Positions 10,780 through 21,223 of a DNA stretch of 64,000 bases are shown one piece after another (position 1 is the stretch's first letter; every line of letters begins with the position of its first letter). The translations under genes and the position numbers were made by a program. Origin of the DNA: Aralia elata (Eukaryota > Streptophyta > Magnoliopsida > Apiales > Araliaceae); NCBI GenBank assembly GCA_034770075.1, contig CM068383.1, forward strand, positions 8,707,778-8,771,777, in the 5' to 3' direction. The notes beneath the pieces are model-generated. The model worked only from the letters and a program-made list of their open reading frames with translations. It was not told the origin of the DNA and searched no databases.

Positions 10780-12490
10780 CTATGTAATCGGACTGGTATA
10801 CTGCAGGTGAACTGGTAGTGGTCTCAAATCTAAGTTGGGGCCATTCTTTAGGTCTTGACTCAGTTCCATTCCTGCACTTTTCTCCAGCTCCCATCCATTG
10901 ATAATTGCAAGTGTCAAATTCTCCTGCACTATAGGGTCAATAATATCAAACTCACAAACAGAATTGACATCACCAAAATACCTTATGGCCTCATGCGCAG
11001 GAAGTTTTAGCTCATCCACTTCAACCTTGTGACATATTGCTGGTATCTCTTCCGTATACTCCTCCTTCTTAGACTTTGGATACCTGGATGGATAAGGTAA
11101 GGGATTAGTATCAACCTAAATCACAGAATTAATAATTACCTTGGATGGTTCTGTCTCCTCCTCAAATTCAGCAGTGCTGCCTGTTTCACCATTTCTTGAC
11201 TTGCTTTGGACTGGAAGAATTAACTTTTCTTGTTGCCACACCTTCTCACCACTCCTCAAGGTAATTGCACCCACATTCTCTCTTGAATTTACAACTATCT
11301 GAGAGGGTACTTGTCCTGATCATTGAGATTCCAATCTGCTTACTGTGGTGGCAAGCTGACCCATCTGATTCTCCAAATCGCGTATGGAAGTCCTTGTTTC
11401 TTGTTGGAACGGTTGTGCTTGATTCATGAAAGCTTTGAACATATCCTCAAGAGATGGTCCAGAATTAGTAGGAATTGCTTGTTCATGTGTTTGATGTTGC
11501 TGCTGAATCTGTTGAAAACTAGGTTGCGTATCATCCTTATAGCTCCAATTGGAATGATCTCTCCATTCTATATTTGGTAGTGTCAAAATAAGGATCATGG
11601 CGATGTGGATTTTGTCTTGAGAATGTCCCCACAGTATTGACTTGATGAACAATTACATCCTCTTGCAACATTGGACAATCATTTGTATCATGCCCTAATT
11701 TGGAACAAATTCCACATACCTTTGCAATTTGCATCCTCCCTACAGCCATTTATTGAACCAAAACAGTTAAGTCAGAAATTTGTTGCTCAAGATTACATGT
11801 GCTTGCCCCATTCACCCTTGTAGGTGTATGATCAATCCTAGTTCCATACTGCTGTGAGTTTGCTGCCATGTTTGCAATTAAGTTTTTCGTAACCTCTGAA
11901 GTTTTATCAACTAGTGCTCCTCCACTCGCTGCATCAATCATACTCCTATCCATGGGCAACAGTCCCTCATAGAAGTACTGGATCAGGTGTTGATCATCGA
12001 TTTGATGTGGTGGACAGCTAGAGCACAACTTCTTGAACCTTTCCCAATACTCATAAAGAGTCTCTCCATTGAACTGCTGGATGCCACATATCTCCTTCCT
12101 TATGGTAGTAACTTTTGAAGCAGGAAAGTACTTCTCCAGGAACAGCTTTTGCATTTCGTTCCATGATCGTATTGACCCTGAAGGTAGATAGTACAACCAA
12201 TCCTTTGCCAAATCTACTAGGAAAAACGGAAAAATTCTAAGCTTAATTTGTTCCTCTGTTACTCCTTGTGGTTTCATGGTGGAACACACCACATGAAACT
12301 CCTTTAGATGCTTGTATGGATCTTCACCTATAAGACCATGAAAAGTAAGCAAAAGGTTGATTAGTCCTGATTGTAATTCAAAAGTACTATCTAAAGTAGG
12401 ATATTCAATACACAATGATGATTGATCAAGATTAGGCGAAGCTAATTCTTTCAAAGTCCTGTTGTTATTGACAGCCATCCCTTCGTGCAA
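10780..12490 (-). pseudogene. Element B gag (capsid, zinc knuckle) with start of pol, degraded
   Basis: The frame starts at 12490 (MHEGMAVNNNRTLKELASP) and carries a typical plant retrotransposon Gag domain: GEDPYKHLKEFHVVC, LRIFPFFLVDLAKDWLYYLP, W-x-E-M-Q-K-L-F-L-E-K-YFP, then ETLYEYWERFKKLC. A stop at about 11750 ends the first frame. The next segment (11749-11537) has a CCHC knuckle CGICSKLGHDTNDC, the nucleic-acid-binding part of nucleocapsid. After a frame change come LEDMFKAFMNQAQPFQQET (coiled, Gln-rich) and AITLRSGEKV. Finally, 11019-10780 gives VDELKLPAHEA and LDLRPLPVHLQY, which in Tat/Athila-type gypsy elements precede reverse transcriptase. Here the polymerase is absent. Several stops and shifts make it non-functional, and it is probably mobilised, if ever, in trans. 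Confidence 0.88.
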
Positions 12491-12607
12491 TTTTCTCTAA
12501 CTATGGATCAAAATTCAGTTCAAGAAAGTGAGAGAATCGAGTCCAAAAATAAAAATAAAATAAAAATAAATAAACGAAAACAAAGAATAAATAAAAACAA
12601 GTAACAC

Positions 12608-12625
12608 TCCCCGGCAACAGCGCCA
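12608..12625 (-). promoter_or_regulatory. Primer binding site of element B, tRNA-Asp type
   Basis: The plus strand reads TCCCCGGCAACAGCGCCA, one base from the 3' end of plant tRNA-Asp (recalled as TCCCCGGCAACGGCGCCA). On the element's strand this is the minus-strand primer site, 5 bp from the LTR start at 12631. Confidence 0.88.
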
Positions 12626-12630
12626 AAATT

Positions 12631-12668
12631 TGGGAGCTATCGTTTATACCCCAAAATTAAATCCTAAC
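12631..12668 (-). repeat. Stub of element B right (5') LTR at a rearrangement junction
   Basis: Only the terminal 38 bp or so of the B LTR (TGGGAGCTATCG... to AAATCCTAAC) remains. It runs directly into element A sequence matching 7268 onward (TAGCTAGACAGATGG). No target duplication exists at this edge, so it is a recombination junction and not an insertion end. Confidence 0.85.
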
Positions 12669-13446
12669 TAGCTAGACAGATGGATATGTGCTTTGAAGTT
12701 CAAAAAGATCACAAACAGTGTAAAACCGACTCATAAATCAAAATATAAACTAAGCATGCTTCTCAACTTCACAAGAATTACAAAAAAAAAAAATTAAACC
12801 ATTTTTTCCTTATGCTTGTCCATAATCAAATTCAAATCAAATCATTGCTCACCTATCCTAAAAACATACTAACTAAAATGCAGATCTAACTAAATTCAAA
12901 TACCAAATAAATAAACAAACACACGAATACACCCTCAAACTTAAACTAGACATTGTCCTCAATGGCTAAGATAAAAAAAAGTAAAGCAAAGAACTTCCCT
13001 GAGAAACGTGATGTTTGGCCAAGTCAGCGTCCTCCTTGTCTTCTAAGTCTGAAGAATAGGCTATGCACATTGGAATGAGTAAGGCACTGCACTAGAATTG
13101 AACTTGAATAACCTGAAAACACATTAAAAGCAAATTTATTAACTATTATGAAACCTAATAAAATAAATAAAAACTAAAAATAAAAATTAAACTTGGATTG
13201 CCTCCTAAGAAGCGCTTGTTTTAAAGTTGCCAGCCCTACTTCTTCACTTTCTATCCAATTCCTCTATGAAAATTGAGGAACCCTCCATCCATTGATAACC
13301 ATGTAAGATTTAAGGGTTTTGCTGCAGTAGAGGCCCTTATATCAAGTTCACCTAGCTTGTTACTTTTGGATAAAATTTTATTTATAAACTTCAAATAGCT
13401 AGGTTCTTGGTCCATTGTGTCTATGAACAGAATGCTGAATTGAAAC
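12669..13446 (-). repeat. Second copy of element A internal segment (7268-8049)
   Basis: Nearly identical to 7268-8049, with about 2% substitutions by eye and a shorter A-run at 12782. It ends at the same insertion point of a B LTR (flank GAAAC at 13442-13446). It carries no gene. Confidence 0.9.
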
Positions 13447-15092
13447 TGGGAGCTGTCGTTTGCACCCCAAAATTAAATCCTTACTTCTACTCTTCTAATA
13501 CAAAAATCAGTATAGTGACAAGCAAGGGTCGATCCCACAGAGAGTGAATTGTTTTATATTTATTCTTTTATTTTCCTAAATCTAATTAAACAATGAAAAT
13601 AAAGATTGGAGGGTTTTGAGTTTGATTAACTAATTAACAAAAGTAAATAAATAAAAATAACCAATGACTTAAAAGTTCCAGTTCATAAGTTCAGTATCTC
13701 CTTTTTACAATGACAGATTAATCAAGCGTAACATTATTTATCCTTCAATGAAATTAATAGTCCTAGATAACTGCAATCGCTAATTATCCGAAATCCTCCT
13801 TAGGTTTTAAATCTAATGTGAGAATCGCCCCACTTAACCCTAACTATCATACAACCCAGAACTTTTAGTCTAGATTTAATATAACAGCAGCAGTAAGGAT
13901 TAGAGAATTAGACTATTCCAAACAACAATCACACTATCAGGGATTATTTAGCTTGCCTTCCGATAATCATAATAACACCCAAAAGCTTGTCCACAATCAA
14001 GTATTATTAATTGATACTTATGATCAGATACAATATCGTTTGCTTAATACTATATCTTAATCTAGCAGATGATATTAGTTAACCAATTTAATCCTGCAAA
14101 AACTAAATCAGTCAATCCAATAGCATATAAGCAATTCAATCAGATTATCAGAATAAATCTCATATAAGAAGAAATAAATAATGAATACTTAACTAAATCA
14201 TTAACTGTAAATAAGGTTCAATATCTCTTAGAACTGAAAATAAAACTTAGCTTGACATGACTCTAATCTTCTCCAATTAGGGTTACAATTGTGTAGAAGA
14301 AGTAGATGGATGTGATGTATTTCCCTAATATCTAACTAATTACATGTATTTATAGTCCTAAGATATTATCCTATCTAAGAAAGCATCCTAGTTACATTAG
14401 AATTGGAAAAGATATCAGAAACCTCTCAAATTATGGAAATAACACAGTCAAAAACGCGTTCTCAGGATACATGCCACGTTTCAGCACCTACAGCACTCAA
14501 AAACACTAGATTTAGCGCCGACAGCGCTGAACTACAGAGGCTTCAGCGCCAACAGCGCCGAAATCAAGCCATTTCAGCGCCGACCGCGCTCAACTTTTCT
14601 ACTGCGACGTCTTTTGGAAAAACGGCTATAACTTTTGATTCGGGAAGAGTTACGAGACCTGCCACCTATCAAATCGAAGATGTCGATGAGATATACAACC
14701 TTTATTTTTTGAGTGTTTAGAGATACGGGCTGGAGAAAGGTCGAAATTGGCCCCGAAGTGACTGTTGTGTAAATGGCAAGCCAAAAATCTGAAGTTCATC
14801 GCCCATTAGTAAATATGTCATAACCTTTTCATACGAACTCCGATTGAGGCGATTCAAGATGATCCGGAAAGCTAAAACGTAGATCTACAATAAAATCAAA
14901 GTTCCAAGTCAAGATTATGCATCCTTAAGTCTTGGAATTTTCTTTTTTTCCCTGTTTTTAGCTTCAATTCCTCTTTTCAACACCAGTTCCTCCTGCAATC
15001 AATAAACACCTTAATAAGTCCATATACACATAAAACATGTAATAAAACCAAACATAAAGGAATCAAAATTATGGAACATTATACACTCATTA
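13447..15092 (-). mobile_element. Solo LTR of element B in element A
   Basis: 1646 bp, closely matching 8050-9693 along its length. It is flanked by GAAAC at 13442-13446 and 15093-15097, so it is a complete LTR with its target duplication but no internal region. The GC-rich cassette is at about 14505-14595. It interrupts the gag frame of element A, which resumes at 15093. Confidence 0.9.
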
Positions 15093-16032
15093 GAAACTTT
15101 TTAAACACAATAAGATCATCGGCTATCTTCTCATGGACCCCTTGTTCGTCCCACCATGGTTCCAAATGTATTTCGGCTCTAATGTCACATTGAGCTTTGC
15201 CTAAGACATGACTACCAATTGGGCATGGGATTGTAAAACCACCCGGATCCTTGAGCTTTAGTGGAGAAGGTACATGGGGCACTAACAAAATTAACTCATC
15301 AGCATTGGAACAAAAGGCTAGACCATCCTCGGTTGTATTTTCCTGATCCTCACTTGTCTCCTCCATATCAGAATCATCGTCAATTAGCACATCCGGTTGC
15401 AGCTTTGGTTTCACAATGGTAGACACCTCCATATCCAAATTTTCATAAATTAGCTCGGGTACTCTATCAGTTTCAAGAACCAAGTTACTTGACAATTCAC
15501 CTTGATGGCGATTGTTAATGGCATTTAAAATCTGTTCTACGTGGTTCTCAAAATTCTGGGCCGAAATCTCTTGACTTTTCCTACTCTCCTCATTCGAAGC
15601 TATGATCTTGGACAAAAGTTCCTCTAAGCTTGACATCTTTTCTTCTTGAGTAGGAGCTTGATCTTGAAATTCTAGAGTATATGAGTGGCTTGGAGCTAAG
15701 GTTTGGATTTGATTGTTATCGCTTCATGAAGAATCCAGGTGATACCCTAAATCCTGATGATAATTGTTAGAATAGGCATAATCATTAGGGCAATCGCCGA
15801 AGTTGCCACCATACTGCATGCACTTAAAACTGATGGCGCATTGACGAGTCGGATGATTTTCAGCACAATAATCACAAATAATCATTACACTTTGAATACG
15901 TTGTGTTGCAAAAGCGTCAATCTTCCTCGAAAGGGTCTCAATCTATGCTGACAATTCCTCGAGTTCATAAATCCCTGCCACTCTTAGCTGAGTCATTCTC
16001 GTATAAGGCCACTGATAGTCATAAGAAGCCAT
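15093..16032 (-). pseudogene. Element A gag/protease remnant
   Basis: On the minus strand an ATG at 16032 opens MASYDYQWPYTRM, typical of the small Gag N-terminus in plant LARD/TR-GAG elements. A TAG near 15943 interrupts it. The frame then gives a zinc-knuckle-like CDYCAENHPTRQC (about 15845-15890) and, after another stop, a 185-codon stretch starting MSSLEELLSKIIASNEESRK with an acidic middle. It ends with LKDPGGFTIPCPIGSHVLGK then DIRAEIHLEP. In Tat/Athila/Ogre relatives that segment is the retropepsin region (LKDPGSFTIPC then DLGASINLMP); here the DxGA catalytic motif is altered and the frame is cut by the B LTR. The large capsid domain seen in B is missing. Not functional. Confidence 0.82.
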
Positions 16033-16147
16033 GGTTTACCTAAAAAAATAATAAAATAGAAAAATAAATAAATAAAAATAAAACTAAAACGTTTAAATTA
16101 AGATTAATTTGATTGAAATTAATATTGGCAAAAATTATTAAATTAAT

Positions 16148-16165
16148 TCCCCGGCAGCGGCGCCA
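16148..16165 (-). promoter_or_regulatory. Primer binding site of element A, tRNA-Asp type
   Basis: The plus strand reads TCCCCGGCAGCGGCGCCA, one base from the plant tRNA-Asp 3' end. It lies 8 bp from the 5' LTR. Confidence 0.9.
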
Positions 16166-16173
16166 AAAACTTA

Positions 16174-17514
16174 TTTTTGCCTAAATCTATACTGGCAAAA
16201 TACGCAAGTGTACGCAGTCCACATATAATAAAGTGATAAGAGAGTGTCGAACCCACAGAGAATTATTTAATACTAATTACCAAATGCTAACTCATAATCA
16301 AATTAATTTTATTTAAACAGTTCGATAAAGTTGTTGAATTTTTGAAATTAAAGTACTAAACTAACTAATCACTAACTACCAAGAATTGAATTCAGATAAA
16401 AAGATTTAATATTACAATTTCATTTATTGCTTCACTTAGATCAATACACTTCCTGTTAAGTTATGCTAACTATTTCGGATTGTTAATCGAGAATTCATCA
16501 ATATTTATAACAATCTTTCGATATATTATAAACAAATCAACTTAAATCCACATATGATAGAATTAAGGTGAACATCCTAGTTAACTAATTCACTATATCC
16601 CTATATGAATTATAATTAAAAAAGATTTAAAGTACAGGTTCCTTATCAGATTACATGCGGCGTAAAGGTATATCTCTATCCTAAACACAAATCATGAATT
16701 CTATCACCAGGCAGAAAACACAATCACATGTTATTCTGATTAGATCTACATCTATACTTCATCTCTCGAGTTTATATAGATTATCACGCTAATTGTTGAT
16801 CAGACAATTAAGCAATTCATCACAAATCATAATAGACAATCCAATACTAATCAACAATAATTAACAAGGAAGCATATCAATAAAAGTTACGCAATAAATT
16901 CCATTATAATCTTAAAATAGAAATTAGTTCATAATTGAATTAAAATCCATAATTCACAATTGATAAATCATTCAAGAATAAAAAATAAGAGGTAGAGAAT
17001 AGAATTTGTAGACGTAATTCTTGAGTCTCTCATTCAGCTTCTTCATTGAATCCTTTGTGCTCTTGCAATTGCTTCAAGCCTCCATCTTTTTCTCCCAAAC
17101 TAGGGATAGTAAAAAGTAGCAAGATCTCCTTATTATATGCCTCCATATCATCTTTTATAGGTTACAAATCCAATTTATAAGCTTAGGATCCTCTTTGGCT
17201 TAGAAATCCTTTTCCAAAAATACTTCTCAAACTCTCGCTAGCCAATTCTGATCATGGACGTACGTACGCTGGTTTTGTGAAGGATTTGGGCGTACGTATG
17301 CCGGTCTAGGACACCGTAATTATAAAAATGTCATTCTGCTGATTTTAAATGATTTTTTAATTCTTTTCTTTTCCAAAATGACTTAGATGCCCCTCCAGCT
17401 CCATCCTACAATAAATAAATATAAGAATAAATAAAACAACCCTAAAAATTACTTAAAGATAACAATTATTAAACCTAAAAATACTCGATTCGTATGTATA
17501 AAACTCACTCATCA
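16174..17514 (-). repeat. Element A right (5') LTR
   Basis: 1341 bp, partner of 5243-6589. It contains the TGTCGAACCCACAGAG word (about 16247) and the GGACGTACGTACGC / GGCGTACGTATGCC pair (about 17257-17302), in which C-to-T type changes have broken the second palindrome. Confidence 0.87.
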
Positions 17515-17519
17515 ATATA

Positions 17520-18291
17520 CACCAAAAATATATCTGAATATTCCCACTTTGGTACTAAATTTGCTCAATATCTCTACCCATAATTAAAATGGATATTACT
17601 ATAAAATATTGGCATGGGTAAAGACAATAAATACGGGATTTGTCCATTTATTCGGAACACCCATATTAAATATTTCGAGCACTAATTAAATCACGATTGG
17701 GCTCAAATAAAATTTTCAACACTTGAAAAAATTATTCTTATTCGCGTACTAGTTTTAACGAAATTAATAAAAATTGAAAAAGACGTAAAAAATATTTGTG
17801 GCATGAATATTGACACACAAATAGTAACCTATGAATAGTGTCATGTGAATAGTAACCCATGAATAGTGTCACGTGAATAGTGTCACGTGAATAGTGATTT
17901 AGCGGTATTATGTGAAATTAATTTATTCGCTCGTGCGAAACTACAACACTTAAAATTCATGCATTCACATACTCTAGGTTATAATATAACCTTTAAACGC
18001 TTAACATAGAATAATATTAATAAAAATCCATTTTATTCAATAATATTCTCAAACTAGAATTACCAAGCTACCTGTGATTCACGATCGTCACAATAGTTAA
18101 CTATTAACTCTTTCGTTCCAAATATATGTATATATTTCATATTGATATATACATATTAAGCTCACCACAAAAATCACATAAATATATATAACACATATAT
18201 TTTTACATTCAAACTCGACACGTCTCATAATAAGAATTATTCTTTATTAAATTCTTATTATAATTTATTCCCGAAATTCCAGGTTGTCACA
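17520..18291 (-). mobile_element. LTR-D, right part: 5' start of a gypsy-type LTR
   Basis: Read on the minus strand it starts TGTGACAACCTGGAATTTCGGG at 18291, a common start for plant Ty3/gypsy LTRs. It runs left to the element A insertion at 17515 and continues at 5242. A tandem set of about 15 bp units (CACGTGAATAGTGT-like, five or six copies) lies at 17815-17890. No coding frame is seen. Confidence 0.6.
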
Positions 18292-18296
18292 ATAAT

Positions 18297-18654
18297 CTAA
18301 GGTGAGTCAGGTAGCAAAGCTTGTTATTACCTAGGACTGTTAGTTTTATTGAAGGATAAATATTGTCTTACTTGATTATTTCATTATTATGAAAAGGCGA
18401 TACTGAATTGAAGAACTTAAATCTTTAATTCATTGGTTATTTTTATTAATTATTTTTAGTTTACATTAGTTAGTTAAACTCAATTCAAAACCCCCCAATT
18501 TATATTTATTGTTATTTTGATTTAGAAAATATTAGAATAAATTTAAGACAACATCACTCTTTGTGGGATCGACCCTTACTTGTCACTATACTGATTTATG
18601 AGTTAGTAGAATAGAAGTAATGATTTTATTTTGGAATATAAACGACAGCTACCA
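18297..18654 (+). mobile_element. Truncated B-type LTR, 3' end, opposite orientation
   Basis: This is similar to the 3' part of the element B LTR but on the plus strand: TTTGTGGGATCGACCCTTAC, CACTATACTGATTTATG, and the terminus AAACGACAGCTACCA at 18654. The left part was lost or displaced by LTR-D, whose likely right TSD is ATAAT at 18292-18296. Confidence 0.7.
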
Positions 18655-19751
18655 ATATATTTGTAAGGTATAATTCATTCTACTGAAAATTATAATGAAT
18701 TTGCGTAGTGGTAATTTGTATATTGTTGATAATGGTTAGGCTATTTTCGACGGAATTCCTGACGGAATTTTTGTCAGAACTGTTAAGTACAAAATCTGTG
18801 GGCTCTGCTTTATTTTATTTATGTATTTAAATTAGTTTCCAATATTGAAATACACTAAGTAGCATTTACTTAGTTTCACAATACTAAATAAAATAAAATA
18901 ATATAATAACATAAACTAAATTTAAATAATATAAAATAAGATAATATAATATAAAATAATAAGATCAAACAACGTAATTAAGATAAGATAAGATAAAATA
19001 ATTTAATTTAATAATATAATATAATATAATATAAAATAAATAAAATAAATTAAAATTGAAAATTAAATTAAATTTAAGAAATATTAAATAAAATAATATA
19101 ATATAATAGCATATAAATAAAATATAACAAATTAAGCAAACAAATGAATTAATATAATATAATATAATAGAAAATAATTTAAAGAATTGTAATTACTTAA
19201 AAAAAAATTAATTAAAAATATAAAATAAATTAATTTAAATAATAATTAAAAATAAAATACAATTAAATTATTAAATTATCATAAAAATAATATTGAATTA
19301 AAAAATTGATAATATAATACTAAATAAAAATAAAATAAAATTAATTAATTAAATTAAATAAAAATAATATATTATAATAAAATATTTTAGAGTAATATCA
19401 TAAAATAAAATAAAATAATAAATTAAAAAAATATAATAAAATAACATTGGTATAATATACTAAAATAAAATTAAATAAAATATAAACCTGTTCGAAGTAG
19501 CTTTTACTTAGTTTCCCATTGGTAAAATAAACTAAGTAACATTTGTTTAGTTTTCCACAGCTAAAATTAATTGAATACTTGTGCATGTAGTATACTTAAG
19601 AGCTTATAAACCCGTTTGAAGTAATATTTACTGAATTTTCCATTAAACTAAGTAACATTTGCTTAGTTTTTCACAATTAAAATAAATTGAACATCTGTGC
19701 ATCTATAGGAGTGAAAGTCGAATAGTCCCCAATCTGGGACTGTTATTGGAT
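18655..19751 (+). repeat. AT-rich low-complexity tract with palindromic subterminal-like repeats
   Basis: 18870-19480 is almost pure A/T (AATATAATATAAAAT-type). Three related units at about 18849-18872, 19499-19570 and 19613-19690 carry palindromes built on ACTAAGTA-GCATT-TACTTAGT. A 120 bp stretch around 19482-19600 is repeated at 19604-19705. CACTA transposons have such subterminal repeats, and a CACTA TNP2 remnant lies on the other side of element G, so this may be the 5' flank of that transposon (inference). No gene is seen. Confidence 0.5.
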
Positions 19752-21223
19752 GTTATTGTTAGAATATGCATGTTAAATTTGATGATGATGTGATTAATGT
19801 ATATTTGTACCAGTAGCTTTTATAAAGTCCTTAATGATAATATAATGTACAATAACTTAGATTAGAAAGATCAAACTTGTTACGTTAATCTTAAGAGCGG
19901 GAATGAGGTATAGAAAATAGGATTGATTTGGTCGTAAAATCAGATTAAACGATCATATAGTTACTCTAGCATTTCGTAATGTTAGCAAGGATCGCAGAGT
20001 AAACTATACTTTCGTAAAGCATCATATGAATGATTGCAGAGTTTGCCAAGTAACCGTAGAGTTAAGATAAGACTCTTAGAGTTCACTAAAGATCGTATAG
20101 TGAAAATCAGATTGCATAGTGATCATAAAATCGCAGAGTCTGGCAGAAGCTCATAGAGTAAAGACAAGATCGCAGAGCCTGTATTCAGAACATAGAGTTC
20201 ACTCCAAATCGTATAATGAAGTATGAATCGCAGAGAGACTCAAAGATCGTTCAATAAAGAAAGATCGTAGAGAGCACATCATAGAGTATGTCTCTACTCG
20301 TAGAGTAATCGATCATAGAGCAAAACGTTAGGTAAGACCCAGCATAGACTCAACGTTTCTCATCAAACTTCACGATCGACCAAAATTTGTAGAGCAAGTC
20401 TGGACTGATAGAGAACTAACAATAAGGAGTGTTGTAGAATGAAGAACCCAACGTACTCTCCAAACATCTTTGGTTGAAATTGAAGATCAGAGCATGTTTG
20501 TGTCTAACAGCTAGTTTGGCGAAAGCGACAGCACCCATGTGGTTGGTGAGGTTGCAGTTTGATGTGACATGTCAAAGCCACAAAGCAAGCTAACACAACA
20601 CCCCAAGAAGTCAACATCAAGGATCTTGGAGTATCTGAACATTAAATGCACAATGGGAACCTTACAACAGGAAACTCTCAAGAAGGTCTATATAAGAGCA
20701 AGCGAATTTCAACTCCAAGGAACAAATCACGAAGTACAAAGCTGAAATTTTGTCAAAGTCAAAAGAGATCCACTCTACAAAAATGAATAACTTGTTTAAG
20801 CAGCTAAGTACCGAAGAAGTCAATCTTATTTCCATCTTAGCAGCACCTCATAACAACAATCGATCAACTATGATTCATTGTCTTAATGATAATATTTCGA
20901 GTCTAAGTGACTTAAAGAGATCTTAGTGATCTGGACTTAGTGTCCTAGTCTTAATGACTATACCGAGACTTAGTGACTCGAAGGAACCTAAGTGGTTCAG
21001 TTGTATCAGATCTTAGTGATCTACATCCTTAGTGGATTTCCTACTCGCTGAGTAAAAGAGTGGACTAGGAGTTATTTAGTCGACGAATCACTTAAAATTA
21101 CCTATGTTATTTTATTTTTTGTCTTTACATTCTGCATATTATCTGCTTTAATTAGTTGGTGGCTGACCTTCTGTTGGTGGTTTTCATAACCTATAAACTC
21201 GCGCAAGTATATGCGGTCTAATA

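Larger units (their letters stand above)
8050..12668 (-). mobile_element. Element B: second gag-only (TR-GAG-type) retrotransposon, truncated 5' LTR
   Basis: This minus-strand element was inserted in element A. It has a full left (3') LTR (8050-9693), an internal region with gag and a start of pol, a tRNA-Asp primer site (12608-12625), and only about 38 bp of the right (5') LTR (12631-12668) before element A sequence resumes. The left flank AAAAC (8045-8049) is one base from the TSD GAAAC seen around the solo copy at 13447-15092, so both come from one insertion. No reverse transcriptase, RNase H or integrase is seen. Confidence 0.85.
5243..17514 (-). mobile_element. Element A: non-autonomous LARD/TR-GAG-type LTR retrotransposon
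   Basis: A complete but composite element on the minus strand. Two related LTRs (5243-6589 and 16174-17514, differing at roughly 7% over the first 120 bp by eye) bound it, with a 5 bp target duplication ATATA at 5238-5242 and 17515-17519. A primer site matching plant tRNA-Asp lies next to the right (5') LTR at 16148-16165. Its coding content is gag-like with a start of protease; no reverse transcriptase or integrase is seen, so it would depend on another element. A second element, B, and a local tandem duplication lie inside it (8050-15092). Confidence 0.88.

Noticed and set aside
12608..12625. tRNA-Asp-like sequences (also 16148-16165) as tRNA genes
   Set aside because: Only the 3' 18 bases are present, adjacent to LTRs; these are primer sites.
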